Assembly: GCA_008828725.1 (NCBI GenBank)
Contig: MEHQ01002813.1
Span: forward strand, 418,141 to 482,140
Direction: 5' to 3'
Source: Saccharina japonica
Taxonomy: Eukaryota > Sar > Phaeophyceae > Laminariales > Laminariaceae
Length of the DNA stretch: 64,000 bases
In this document: positions 24,101 through 31,709 of the stretch, piece after piece
How the letters are laid out: the number at the start of each line of letters is the position of its first letter
Numbering within the stretch: position 1 is the first letter of the stretch
The notes under the pieces: generated by a model
What the model saw: the letters and a program-made list of their open reading frames with translations, nothing else
Told to the model about the DNA's origin: nothing
Database searches by the model: none
Position numbers and translations under genes: made by a program

Positions 24101-24780
24101 GCCTCTACAGTACATCTTACCCAATAACTGCATTTTATATCTATTGTAATTGCAGGCCGAGGAACATTCCGCGAGTGGCCTCAGCATATATATGTATATC
24201 ACGATTATTGCTGTGAAGTACTAATAATAGAAAGGAATAGTCGTATAATCAACATAGGAATAATGTGGATGAGGGTTGATGAAATTAATTAATTAACTAC
24301 TTGAGATACTTACTGTAGTGTGGATTAATTGATTTAGCGAATGAGGGAGAAGAATATGCAAGAGGTTGTCTGGGTCAACGATGGATTTCGTACGATATAG
24401 ATGTACTGATATTGGATAGGTTGTTCGTGGTATGGGGGGGGGTATAATACATAATTAATTTAGCGAAAGGGGGAGAACAATATCCCAATCAATGGAAATA
24501 ATGGTTGCCTACTGTACTGTAGTTCCTCCACGTTGAAGAGCTACCCGTCAGTGGCAATCCTGATTTCGCCATAATGTGCTATAAGGCATATCCTGTTGTG
24601 ACACACGTCTAGGAACAGACCTGACACTTCTCACAAACTAACCTTGGGATTCTCGCGCCACTTCTTGTAGTGGGCAGACAGCAGCGCCGCCTCCGATTCT
24701 TGGGCCGACACCATCGACACACATCCAAGAGAAAGGCTAGCAGTAGCCGCCCCGAACATCGTTCTTCTCGCCATCGCCAT
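11893..24780 (-). CDS. Secreted GDSL/SGNH-family esterase-lipase, ten exons, complete
   Basis: Exon order on the minus strand: 24780-24643, 23319-23197, 22051-21971, 19744-19643, 18925-18862, 18471-18305, 16329-16228, 15403-15278, 14823-14695, 12144-11893. The 1284 nt encode 427 residues plus stop. Every junction is AG/GT and phase 0, except the phase 1 junction between exons 5 and 6. Residues 1-26 look like a signal peptide ending VSMVSA. Block I is VVFGDSTSD with nucleophile Ser53. NFATAS (117-122) sits where block II lies, LGSN (177-180) fits the GxN oxyanion block, and FWDSLHFTT carries Asp388 and His391. Six cysteines (351-378) lie just before block V. The family hydrolyses ester bonds of lipids or polysaccharide acyl groups; the substrate cannot be told. 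The start ATG is the first after an in-frame TAA. Block II lacks the usual glycine. A shorter exon 6 starting at 18447 is possible but drops the hydrophobic strand before GSN. No expression evidence is available. Confidence 0.88.
12264..12350 (+). repeat. 9-base microsatellite, CAGATCATA
   Basis: About nine to ten units of CAGATCATA with CATATCATA variants in the last intron of the minus-strand GDSL gene, 120 bases upstream of its final exon. Confidence 0.9.
13072..13346 (-). mobile_element. MITE-A copy in GDSL intron 9
   Basis: Starts GACGCGTGTTACGATAGAGG and ends CTCTACCGTAGCGCGCGTC, forming terminal inverted repeats. Internal GGCTCCTTAACCCAAAATCG and GGAAGCACTTT segments are in family order. 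No coding capacity is seen. Confidence 0.8.
13565..13811 (+). mobile_element. MITE-A copy nested in another MITE-A
   Basis: 247 bases, GACGCATGCTACGATAGAGG to CTACCGTAGCACGTGTC. It is flanked by the direct repeat TCGG (13561-13564 and 13812-13815). Because the surrounding sequence is another family member, TCGG is a demonstrable 4-base target duplication. Confidence 0.9.
13909..13977 (+). mobile_element. TTAA-flanked hairpin MITE (piggyBac-like), right arm shortened
   Basis: Begins CCCCTTAAGAACCGGTCCCC and is flanked by TTAA at 13905-13908 and 13978-13981. TTAA duplication with CCCT ends is the hallmark of the piggyBac superfamily. This copy has lost most of its right arm. Confidence 0.7.
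14242..14508 (+). mobile_element. MITE-A copy in GDSL intron 9
   Basis: Starts GACGCATGCTACGATAGAGG and ends CTCTGTCGTAGCGCGCGTC, 267 bases. Internal segments include TTGGACGAAAGTTGAAGTGC and AAGGAGCCCGATCGTTCAG in family order. Confidence 0.8.
14695..14823 (-). CDS. GDSL esterase exon 9
   Basis: 43 codons beginning AIVDNPELFESVGITGG and ending AEVMGTQ before GTGAGC. It aligns along its whole length with the plus-strand exon at 2298-2432, confirming both exon limits. Confidence 0.93.
15278..15403 (-). CDS. GDSL esterase exon 8
   Basis: 42 codons beginning GVAASGFGDFLDQVAVVGNI and ending LDTYSLTV. This corresponds to the long helix and the following strand between blocks IV and V. The acceptor is TTTTCGCAG and the donor GTGAGT, both in phase 0. 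Confidence 0.9.
15840..16091 (+). mobile_element. MITE-A copy in GDSL intron 7
   Basis: Terminal repeats GCCGCATGCTACGGTAGAGG and ACCTCTATCATAGCACGCACC. The internal ACCCGATGGATAATCCCATG segment is shared with copies at 22628 and 44384. Confidence 0.72.
16228..16329 (-). CDS. GDSL esterase exon 7
   Basis: 34 codons, EVIAAWQEGITRLIERGVTG then KILLSNFASPKGLP. This is the family's amphipathic helix followed by the block IV-like strand and P-x-G-x-P turn. The acceptor is TTTTCGTGTACAG and the donor GTGAGT, both in phase 0. Confidence 0.9.
16640..16709 (-). mobile_element. MITE-A fragment, truncated by hairpin MITE
   Basis: Begins GACGCGTACTACGATAGAGG and runs to GGACTGCTTAACCC, where a TTAA-flanked hairpin element starts. 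The remainder of the MITE is not found beyond the insertion. Confidence 0.65.
16707..16795 (-). mobile_element. TTAA-flanked hairpin MITE (piggyBac-like)
   Basis: Starts CCCTTTTAGAACTGC after TTAA at 16703-16706. It contains ATTCCAAGTG (reverse of CACTTGGAAT) and ends GGGACTGCAGTACTAAATGGG. Right-hand TTAA is not preserved. It sits at the GGTTAAG site of a MITE-A, the same place as two other copies. Confidence 0.65.
16799..17037 (+). mobile_element. Diverged MITE-A relative, ATCCCACGGTAGGGG ends
   Basis: Ends ATCCCACGGTAGGGGCGCA and GTGCCCCTACCGTGGGAT form inverted repeats. The interior keeps the CTGAGCTCCTC and CTCAATATCTCACCC segments of the family. It is probably a subfamily; a similar end occurs near 3440-3455. 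Confidence 0.6.
17041..17246 (-). mobile_element. MITE-A copy, left end degraded
   Basis: Ends GGTGCACCTCTACCGTAAC then ATGCGTC. It retains the CTCACCCAGAATCGTCG and GGCGGCACTTTTGGCTTCCC segments. The other terminal repeat is not recognisable. Confidence 0.6.
17474..17722 (+). mobile_element. MITE-A copy, tandem unit 1
   Basis: Runs from CACATGTGACGATAGAGG to CTCTACCGTAGCACGCATC. The internal GCTGCCGGATGCGATATCTC and AAGGAGCCCGATCGTTCAG are intact. Confidence 0.78.
18041..18286 (+). mobile_element. MITE-A copy, tandem unit 2, beside exon 6
   Basis: Runs from GACACATGTCACGATAGAGG to CTACCGTAGCACGCGTC. Its right end is 18 bases from the exon 6 boundary of the minus-strand GDSL gene, so it occupies almost the whole region next to that splice donor. 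Confidence 0.78.
18305..18471 (-). CDS. GDSL esterase exon 6 (block III)
   Basis: The codon split with exon 5 restores Asp170, followed by YTHVIALGSNEPN, a hydrophobic strand leading into the GxN block. The exon ends FEPMIR before GTGAGG. A second AG at 18448-18449 is also in phase but would remove the strand. A MITE-A copy lies only 18 bases beyond the donor. Confidence 0.85.
18862..18925 (-). CDS. GDSL esterase exon 5
   Basis: 64 nt giving TLDEQITRYFHDVLDRTDETL plus one base. It matches the L-x2-Q-I-x2-F helix that precedes block III in the family. The donor GTGAGC follows phase 1, the only non-zero phase in the gene. Confidence 0.83.
19288..19537 (+). mobile_element. MITE-A copy in GDSL intron 4
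   Basis: 250 bases, GACGCATGCTACGATAGAGG to ACCTCTACCGTAGCACGCATC. TCTGG occurs directly on both sides if the element is taken as one base shorter on the left and two on the right, so the duplication is not clean. Confidence 0.8.
19643..19744 (-). CDS. GDSL esterase exon 4 (block II region)
   Basis: 34 codons beginning EYNFATASASATDIF, at the position of the NFAxGGA block II. The glycine normally used in the oxyanion hole is not present. The acceptor is TTTTCGACAG and the donor GTAAGT, both in phase 0. Confidence 0.85.
20032..20136. mobile_element. TA-flanked MITE (mariner-like)
   Basis: 105 bases beginning TTGTGGAGGACCATAGTAAA and ending TTAGGTCCCCCCGCAA, flanked by TA on both sides. The short inverted ends and TA duplication fit the Tc1/mariner type. 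Confidence 0.75.
20456..20688 (-). mobile_element. MITE-A copy in GDSL intron 3
   Basis: Begins GACGCGTGCTACGGTAGAGG, runs through GGCTGAATCGTTTTCTGAAC and ends at GGTGCACTTGCTACGG, where a second copy begins immediately. Confidence 0.75.
20688..21137 (+). mobile_element. MITE-A copy enlarged by hairpin MITE and a minisatellite
   Basis: Starts TGCTACGGTAAAGGCGCACC and ends CCATTGTAGCACGCGTC. It contains a 20-25 base repeat around ATACTAATAGTAAG (20752-20845) and the TTAA-flanked hairpin element at 20979-21071, so it is about twice normal length. Confidence 0.7.
20979..21071 (+). mobile_element. TTAA-flanked hairpin MITE (piggyBac-like), complete
   Basis: 93 bases from CCCTTACAGGACTGGAGTCC to TCTGCAGTCCCAAGAGGG; the arms CCCGTTTTGGGGACAA and TTGTCCCCAAAACGGG pair almost perfectly. 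TTAA follows on the right and ATAA precedes on the left. The centre TTAGAATTAGACTGG is shared with the other copies. Confidence 0.78.
21185..21510 (-). mobile_element. tRNA-headed SINE, near-complete copy
   Basis: On the minus strand it starts GGTCGCCCCGGTGGTCTAAC and has the pol III boxes GGTCTAACTGG (A) and GGTTCGATTCT (B). The unrelated body runs through CTCTCGCGATAAAAATGCAA-like sequence, ends GGGATGG and finishes in an A-rich tail. It is collinear with 34356-34683 over its whole length. It sits in GDSL intron 3. Confidence 0.82.
21637..21856. mobile_element. TA-flanked MITE split by a second copy of itself
   Basis: Outer ends TTGCCGGGGACCATGG and GGGTCTCCGGTAA belong to the same family as 44570-44674. 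The element is interrupted at a TA by a full copy at 21675-21778, and rejoining the halves gives one ordinary member. Confidence 0.75.
21675..21778. mobile_element. TA-flanked MITE, nested copy
   Basis: 104 bases from TTACGGGGGACCATAGTAAA to AGGGTCCTCCGTAA with TA at 21673-21674 and 21779-21780. The interior CACACACTAAAACCTATATA matches the copy at 44570. Confidence 0.82.
21971..22051 (-). CDS. GDSL esterase exon 3
   Basis: 27 codons containing SPANGKVWPSWL, matching the family's NGxVWxEYL segment between blocks I and II. The acceptor follows a CTCCCTCTTTTGATTTCGGC tract and the donor is GTGAGT. It is too short to stand out as an open frame and was found by its motif and phase. Confidence 0.85.
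22628..23162 (+). mobile_element. MITE-A copy split by another MITE-A, GDSL intron 2
   Basis: Starts GACGCATGCTACGATAGAGG and ends GTATCGTCGCACACGTC. It is interrupted at about 22766 within the ACCCGATGGATAACC segment and resumes at 23017 with AACCCGATGGATGAAG. Confidence 0.78.
22766..23016 (+). mobile_element. MITE-A copy nested in 22628-23162
   Basis: 251 bases, GGCATGCTACGGTAGAGG to CTACCGTAGCACGCGTC, with complete family interior. The host sequence on both sides is another member, so the insertion is younger than the host copy. Confidence 0.82.
23197..23319 (-). CDS. GDSL esterase exon 2 (block I, nucleophile)
   Basis: 41 codons beginning MVVFGDSTSDAGRRF, the diagnostic GDSL block I with the catalytic serine. 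The acceptor is TTGCCGGCAG and the donor GTGAGT. A MITE-A copy ends 34 bases downstream of the donor. Confidence 0.92.
23711..23854 (+). repeat. 18-base minisatellite, eight copies
   Basis: Unit GGCTTGCTTAGTAGCGTT at 23711 and every 18 bases to 23854, with few substitutions. It lies in intron 1 of the GDSL gene. Being a multiple of three, it produces long shadow open frames in both directions. Confidence 0.93.
24643..24780 (-). CDS. GDSL esterase exon 1 (signal peptide)
   Basis: 46 codons starting MAMARRTMFGAATASLSLGC. Basic residues are followed by a small-residue hydrophobic stretch and a VSA-Q type cleavage site near residue 26. It ends WRENPK and is followed by the donor GTTAGT. An in-frame TAA six codons upstream supports this ATG as the start. 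Confidence 0.82.
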
Positions 24781-25369
24781 TCTTGCTCGGTAAGGTTAGC
24801 GCTGAGGTTTGCTCCACGTCGTTTCTGGCCGTGCAGAGAAACGAAAGGGACGGCGGAGGCAATGTGAGAGGCAGTCACCGCAAGCAAGCCTGAAGGGGTA
24901 CAAGAACGATGTGGTGTTGTTTTGCTTCGTTCCAAGATACGAGCCAGTTGGAGCAACTAACTGTGGGTTGCGTAAAGAGGACTTGGGCGAGGCCCCAACG
25001 GCAGTGAATCTTGACAACATAAAATAAATTTTATAATACATTTTGATTGTTAAATAAATAAATATGGAGTGTTTGCGATAGAAGTAAAAAAAAAAAATAC
25101 TTTCCTTCCGCTCAAAAAAGTGAATTCCCTTCCCCTCATGGTTTCGGTGTGTTTGCGATAGAAGTAAACAAAATCCTGCAGGCGACGCCTCCGAAAATAA
25201 TAAGGGAAGTGGGGTGAGGCAATGCGGCAAACCAAACAAACAACAAAAACAAAAAGTAGCGTACGAGAGGAACGGCAGCCCAGCAACGGTGGCGGCGGCA
25301 GGGGTATGACCGCAGTGCCGCAGCTGCAATCCCACGACCGCAAGCAGCAGCACCGGTGGCTGCAGCTAT

Positions 25370-25417
25370 GTGGCGGCAGCCCCAGCAGCAGCGGCAGCCC
25401 CAGCAGCAGCGGCAGCC

Positions 25418-25460
<43 letters not shown>
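25370..25460 (+). repeat. AGC-rich microsatellite
   Basis: GGCAGCCCCAGCAGCAGC units followed by uninterrupted AGC repeats. The long Gln, Ala and Ser open frames here come from this tract and show no other protein features. Confidence 0.9.
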
Positions 25461-25462
<2 letters not shown>

Positions 25463-27420
25463 GAGGAGCAGCAGAGCAGGAGAAGCAACAGCTTCCGTTT
25501 TTGCTTTTCTCGATTTTGCGTCCAACTCTTCTTGTCGTCGTGTGCTGCTCCTGCTGCTGCCCACGACCTACGCGCGACACCGCGCCGGCACGCTCCGCTC
25601 CAAGCCCGCCCGGGGCCCGACATATATAGACCGTGGCGGCGCGCCGCCGCTGCTGCTAGTAGTGCTGCTAGTGCTGCTACCGCAGTGTGGTGAAATTGAA
25701 ATGATACACGGCGATCTGTCATCCTGTCGCGCTCTACAAGCAAGGCGGTAAGACTACGTCTCCATACGAGCACGACTCGTACGAGTAACTCGTACTCGTA
25801 CGAGTAGTTCTTCTGAACAGCGCATCCTCCACGACACCAAGCCGGCGAGAGCGTACCGTAGCGGGCCGCCAGCAGTCCGCCGGCGCCCCGTCAGCAAAAT
25901 CCAGCACCGCTTGTCCGTATCATACTGTAGCACACCTCTCGAGCCTCTGTGCTCCCACCGGTTGTTGTGTTGTGTAGAGCAAGCAGCAAGGTTGGGGCCT
26001 ATGGGAGACATGTCCCATAATTTGTGCCGTTCTGCGTCGGTAGAATGCTCGGTGTGTGTAGGCCAATGAAACTGAGAGCCAAAAGTTACCGTAACTTTTG
26101 ATCAAAAACGTACTTCTCTAAAGTACTTTTTTGCCGTTTTTTAAAAAATTTACCGCAAATCCTTCCTTCGGGAGAATTTTTAGAGAAGTAAAAGTAAGAA
26201 AAAAAAAAAACGCAAACACTCCAGTGATAATATTATTTGATAATAAATTTAATAATAATTAAATAATAATAATAATAATAAAATAATAATAATTAATAAT
26301 AATAATATAAATTAATTCTTATTATTATAATAATAATAAAAACAATATGATATTGGCAACGGCCCTTTTTAGGGCCACATTCTTATGGAGACATGAACTC
26401 CCAAAAATTCCAATAAATAATTCGCGCAATTTTCTGTTTTTTTTTTTTTTTTTCCAATTGTTCCCTGTTTATTGGAACACGAAGCCTTCCAATCATTTCG
26501 CCCTCTGAAGAATTTCCAATACATGAAAATATTTCCTCTTTTTCTTATATTTTATTTTATTTTTTTGGAAATTATGGAAAAAAATATTGGAAATTATGGC
26601 GCTTTTTTTCGGCTGTTCTTACATACTTAGTACGTAGAAGTCGCATACAACAGACAAGACAGAAAACAACCAACCCCCCGACACCTCGTAGCCAGTGGTT
26701 GAACGCGAACAAAGGTAAATACCACATTATATCATCACGAAAACTTGGCTGTCGTGTCCTACGAAGTACTCGTAAGTCCCAACTACTAAATATCTAAATA
26801 TCCCCAGCGTAATTACGCGAGTAAAACTGCCCAAAAACACGACCCGAGGACGGAGTTTCCGCCTGTTTTCCGCTGTCTCAGAATGTAATGAAAATCGAAA
26901 GAATTCCACACAATAAATAAGAAAAAATACCAGGTTATTACAGCCAGTATATATCTGATATGTTTTGATATTTTTCCGAACCAACCGTGGTTTGGCCACT
27001 GCCTTCTTGTCGTGTACTCGTATTGTGTACGCATAAAAGCGTCGACCAGCACGTATTTCGTACTCCAGACTATTATTGGAGCCTACAAATGGGCTGGGTT
27101 TTTGGCGATACAAGAAGTACAATAACAGCAACAACAACAACGATAACAGCATCTATCGGAAAAAATAATACGGGGGAGACACCAACCAGCCTATAGATTG
27201 GATGGCGTACCCATTACGTTTTGCTGCGTGCGAGTACCACGGGCTCGTAGCTTTTTACAACTATGCCGACTACGCGTAAGAAAATAGAAACTTGAGATCA
27301 ACCACAACGCTGGGATCGATCGGGGGGATCTGACCCTCAACCCGGTATCCTGATGGGATCTTCCATCGCGCTCAAAACGGCTCGTTCGTGTTCGATAACA
27401 TTTTACTGGTACATATTAAG

Positions 27421-27474
27421 ATGAGCTTCGACGAAATCCTCGAGCTCACAGCTGTTGTTTTTTTATATTTTTGA
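27421..27474 (+). other. Mini-ORF copy 1: MSFDEI-ELTAVV motif
   Basis: Eighteen codons including stop, reading MSFDEILELTAVVFLYF. The same 45 or so bases recur in opposite orientation at 29878-29927, and a shorter form, ELTAVVYFVCV, occurs at about 37123. The conservation is consistent with a reading frame, but a repeat that merely has an open frame cannot be excluded. Confidence 0.4.
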
Positions 27475-27619
27475 ACATATTGTCTCATGGAGATCGGTAG
27501 GACCCACCGGGTACGTACACGTACTACGTAAGTAAGTGGCTGCCGGCGTAGAGAAACTCCTTGTCTCCTCTTCCATCTTTTTTAGTATTTCTTGCTATTA
27601 ATAACTTGTTTTCTATTTC

Positions 27620-27838
27620 TTTATTTTTTTATCCCATTTATTATCTTCGCACTTACTTCTGTCTCCCTCCGTATTACAGGGGACCAGCGATAAAAATGCA
27701 AGGCAAGAACCGTAGTGGGGGAGGAGGGAGAGGAGCCTACTTTGTGACCCCGGATCTGAGTTACGACCAGGGAGGAGAGAGAAAGGAAGGGCGAAGATAA
27801 TAAATGGGATGGACAAAAAAAAAAAAAAAAAAAAAAAA
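27620..27838. mobile_element. Two SINE tails head to head
   Basis: A minus-orientation piece (27630-27680, ATCCCATTTATTATCTTCGC) is followed by a plus-orientation piece (27690-27838) that ends GATAATAAATGGGATGGAC and a run of about 22 A. The tRNA-like heads are missing from both. Confidence 0.72.
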
Positions 27839-27840
27839 TC

Positions 27841-27943
27841 GTAACTAGGACCTACGGTATACCCAAAAGCCTATATATTTCCTAATTTTTACTAACAATA
27901 TTTGGTCCTATTTACTAGTGTTTACTATGGCCCCTGCCCGTAA
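27841..27943. mobile_element. TA-flanked MITE, one end degraded
   Basis: It retains AAGCCTATATATTTCC, ATTTTTACTAACAA and TTTGGTCCTATTTACTAG, ending near CCCGTAATA. It abuts the A tail of the SINE piece before it. Confidence 0.6.
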
Positions 27944-27944
27944 T

Positions 27945-28065
27945 ATAGTCCTAACTCAGATCCGGGGTCACAAAGTAGGCTTCTCTCACTACGGCATTAC
28001 GGTTCTTGCCTTGCATTTTTATCGCGAGAATAATACTTCAGCTTTTTCTTCCCTCGTCGGCTCAC
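27945..28065 (-). mobile_element. SINE body fragment
   Basis: CCTAACTCAGATCCGGGGTC, GTTCTTGCCTTGCATTTTTA and TCTTCCCTCGTCGGCTC match the body of the complete SINE copies; both ends are missing. Confidence 0.7.
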
Positions 28066-28450
28066 ATCGAATAGCCATGTTAATATCCATATCTAAATTA
28101 TCTACGTCCGTAATAAAAGTGACATGTTACAAGCCTCGGCGAAACTGTGTTTTTTACAGCCGGACCCAAGCACCACAAAATGACTACCAGGTATACCCCT
28201 ATATACCGGAGACACCTTTATATGTCATCACCACCTCGTCGACGACGTCGGAGGAGGCAGAAGGCCCTCCCACTTTCCACACCACTTTAAAGTGCCGGGA
28301 CACCCGTGCGCGGGTACACCGGAAACCACAAAGCATAGTCAGAATTATCGCAACACGCAACACCCAGATCATCATAGTTAGGGCTTTGGATAGACTACTA
28401 CTACTCGTAATAATTAGTAGTAGTCCGAGAGTAGTCTCCGAATATTTTAA

Positions 28451-28537
28451 CCCTTACAGGACTGGAGTCCCGTTTTGGGGACAAATCACTTAGAATTAGA
28501 GAGGTTTGTCCCCGAAACGGGACTGCAGTTCTAATGC
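28451..28537 (+). mobile_element. TTAA-flanked hairpin MITE, free-standing
   Basis: Starts CCCTTACAGGACTGGAGTCC right after TTAA (28447-28450), with complementary arms GTTTTGGGGACAAA and TTTGTCCCCGAAAC. The last ten or so bases of the right end are altered. It is the only copy not inside a MITE-A. Confidence 0.72.
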
Positions 28538-29861
28538 TGTATATTGACAACTCTGAAACTTCGAAAACAAACGTACAGCCAAACTGAATGAATGCAGTGA
28601 GTGATAGGTAGATCAGTGAGATAGCCTGCGTATGCGGATGGGTACGTATGCACATGATCTTAGTGTCTGTTTGTACCTGGCTTAGAACATCGTATACGTA
28701 CTTATATCATAGCAGCCATCACGTTTCACTCTCCCATCGTCAGGTGAAACGTTCAACTCGAAAGGAGTTTCGATAATATATGGGTGTATCAGATGTATAT
28801 CACACGAACCCACAGCGATCTTATAAAATCCGAAACATACAGTTGGTTCTGGAAACAAAACGCCGAGGTGTCACAAAAAAGCTGGTACGTACCCTTCTCC
28901 ATCCCTCTCTCCCCCCACATGTATCATATGCCACATGCCTCGGTAGTACGTAGTATATACATACATTCAGCATTCATTCCTGCCCTTCAAGTTTTATTGA
29001 GTGTGTTGCCAGCTCGCGTCATTTTAGCTTATTTAACGCCCCTCCTCCGACCACACAGTCGGCAGACCTCCACACCCAGCAAGGAGCAGGGGGCAGGGTC
29101 TCCAGCGATGTTCCAGCTCTCTTCCAGTAGCTGGGACCACCGCCTTATCGAAATTCTACCATTATCAGTGAGAGATGAGAGACCGCCGAATCGAAATGTG
29201 GATATTTACTGCAATATCAGTACACTATTATACTGCTGCGGCAGCAGCAGCAGTGTGTAGACTGAGTACGCACAACATCAGTACATGCTGGCGACGTGAA
29301 AAACAAACAATTGCAATATACGGGCATCCAAAGTACTATCTCGAGTATCCTCCCCCTCTCCCCCCCCGCCCCGGCTATGTCCGTCATCAGTGCTTTGGTA
29401 CGAAAGTTCCCAAGAACAGCAACCACGGCGGTGGCGTCCATGCGTAGACATTACGCGGTGTGATCGGCAGTTACAAAAACTGAAGTCACGAACCGAACCC
29501 TCACTTGACGAGTGGGAAGCGCTTGTTCCGCTGCATTCTCCACTCTCCACCCCGTCTCCGACGGACAACGTAAAAAAATAAAAATAGTGGCGAGCGCGTG
29601 TTCCGCCACACACAGCACACAGCACCCATCCATGGTGAAACGTAAATGATAGTATTAATAGTGCCACAGCATAGATAGATAGAGGTGCGACACATTTCTT
29701 TGTGGAATTATTGGGTTTTCTCGTGCCTATAGCGTGCGGCGATGGAGGCCGGCAGGCATGACAGGTGTATGTAGATCGCGCGAACAAATTGGCATCAGTG
29801 TGCAGCATGAAATACTGCCAACACCCCTACTGATATTAAAAATCCTCTACGAACTACAGTT

Positions 29862-29924
29862 CTAGTACATTAAAAAAATATATAAAACAACAGCTGTGAG
29901 CTCGAAGATTTCGTCGAAGCTCAT
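29862..29924 (-). other. Mini-ORF copy 2: MSFDEI-ELTAVV motif
   Basis: Reads MSFDEIFELTAVVLYIFLMY and stops. It is in frame with a longer upstream open stretch from 30158 (ending KYYTQLGK before the Met). It is the inverted partner of 27421-27474, with few differences over the shared core. Confidence 0.4.
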
Positions 29925-31677
29925 CTTTCCTAGCTGAGTGTAATACTTCGATCGCGCGTACTTACGGATTTTATATGTCCTCATGTAGGGTGTATATACC
30001 GTATGAGGGGGACACAATCTGAGGCTGTAGAATTCAGGAAGTGTGCGTATATTTGTGGGGGGAGAAATAATAAAAATTACACAAAAAATTAAGCTGTCTG
30101 AAATAAACATACCAGGTATACCTTGGGTATACCTGGGTATACTGTAAACATATGACAAGTACGTACGATACGTCGTTCAGCAGCAGTAACAGCTACTGCG
30201 GTAGTACTGTTGTAGACCTATCATGCACTTTACTTCTACCCCTTGTATGCGTGCTGCACAGCACTACGCAAAATGTGGGCACATGGGTCGAATGGATTGA
30301 TCGCGCCGACGAAAATGAATGCCGGCACCGCCGTATAACATGAATGAATGTATTAATACATCATAGCGGACGGCACGAGGACGTGCACGTACCTATGTAG
30401 TATGTATGATACATGGGACATGGGCCATGATACATATTATACAAACATACGTAGAGGACGGTGTAGGCACGTAGGCACAGGTGGAGCCGGTCATTCGCTT
30501 TCTACGTATTTAATAGCACCAGCGCACTGCACCAGTGCAGACCGTCTACCGCCGTATACCGTGTTTCTTCCGTAAATGTATTGTAGCATGCTCACTCGTG
30601 CCCTTCCTGGTGTTGCGGGGTGTTGGGTGCCCCCCCCCCCCCGCACAAACAGACAAAATTAATAGCATACCAGAGGTACTCTTGTGTATATACGAAGTAC
30701 CGCACGAGGGCGTGCGATGTCACAGGTCAGGCATGATACCCAGCGATATCAACACAGCAGTCAGGGTTCGTCCTGATTTGTCTCGCTATAGTTCTCCGAC
30801 AAACTCTGCTGTGGTCATAAACTCTCTCACCCGTGGCCATAGACTCTCTCATCACAGACAGCAGATATAGACAGGAGAGAAAAACGCCACATCATCGACA
30901 ATCTGAAATGATCCTTGACATGAATACGAGTATACGAACCCGATGTAAATGAAATGCCAACACACCGCCAACACCACCAACAAAAAAGCAAATCTTTGGG
31001 TAGTGTCGAGCACTCGCGTTTTACTCGCAACGCTGTAAATGCTGAAATTGCAATCATTGCAATCATCAGAGCATGGCAGGGCTACGACGCGGTCAATGAA
31101 GCTGCCAGCGAAAAGGCATAGACTACACGAAACCGGAGGCAGGAGATAGCCGGTGCTCGTATTATACAAAATGTACGAGGACCTGAACAGAGATTGGCGT
31201 ACTTCTATTTATATCCGTAGGCGAATGGGGCTACGGGGTAGCTACTGAACAATGCAAGGTGCGGCAACGCCAACGAAAAAGCCAACCGCAGCAAACACCA
31301 GACAGAGAGTAAAAACTCCGTCTGACGCAAGGGGAGGCCACAGCGCAATACTGCTGCTGGCTTGTAGGGCGGCGGCAGAATGTAGTATGCAGGATTCGCG
31401 TAGATTAAAGTCGACAGGCTCGCCCGTACCGCAGCAACGCCCGACAAGTCATGTCCCACGGTACAGTAGAGCAGAGCGAATGCTACTGCTGCTGCTGCTG
31501 CTGCTGCTGTGCCTGGTTGTTCCAAGGCGGTACTCTGTTGTACCACGACTCAACCCACGGGAATGCACGACGAAAAGAAAAAATTATACCAACACAAACG
31601 AGTACGAGTACGAGTAGTATAGGCGAGTGGGGTGGGGGTTCTGTGGACGAAGGACGAAGATAAACGAAAAACGATTT

Positions 31678-31709
<32 letters not shown>

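Noticed and set aside
25050..25773. Open frames of 130-185 codons on both strands rich in Gln, Ala, Ser, Leu or Cys
   Set aside because: All are produced by the AGC microsatellite, which is open in most frames. No conserved segment flanks it.
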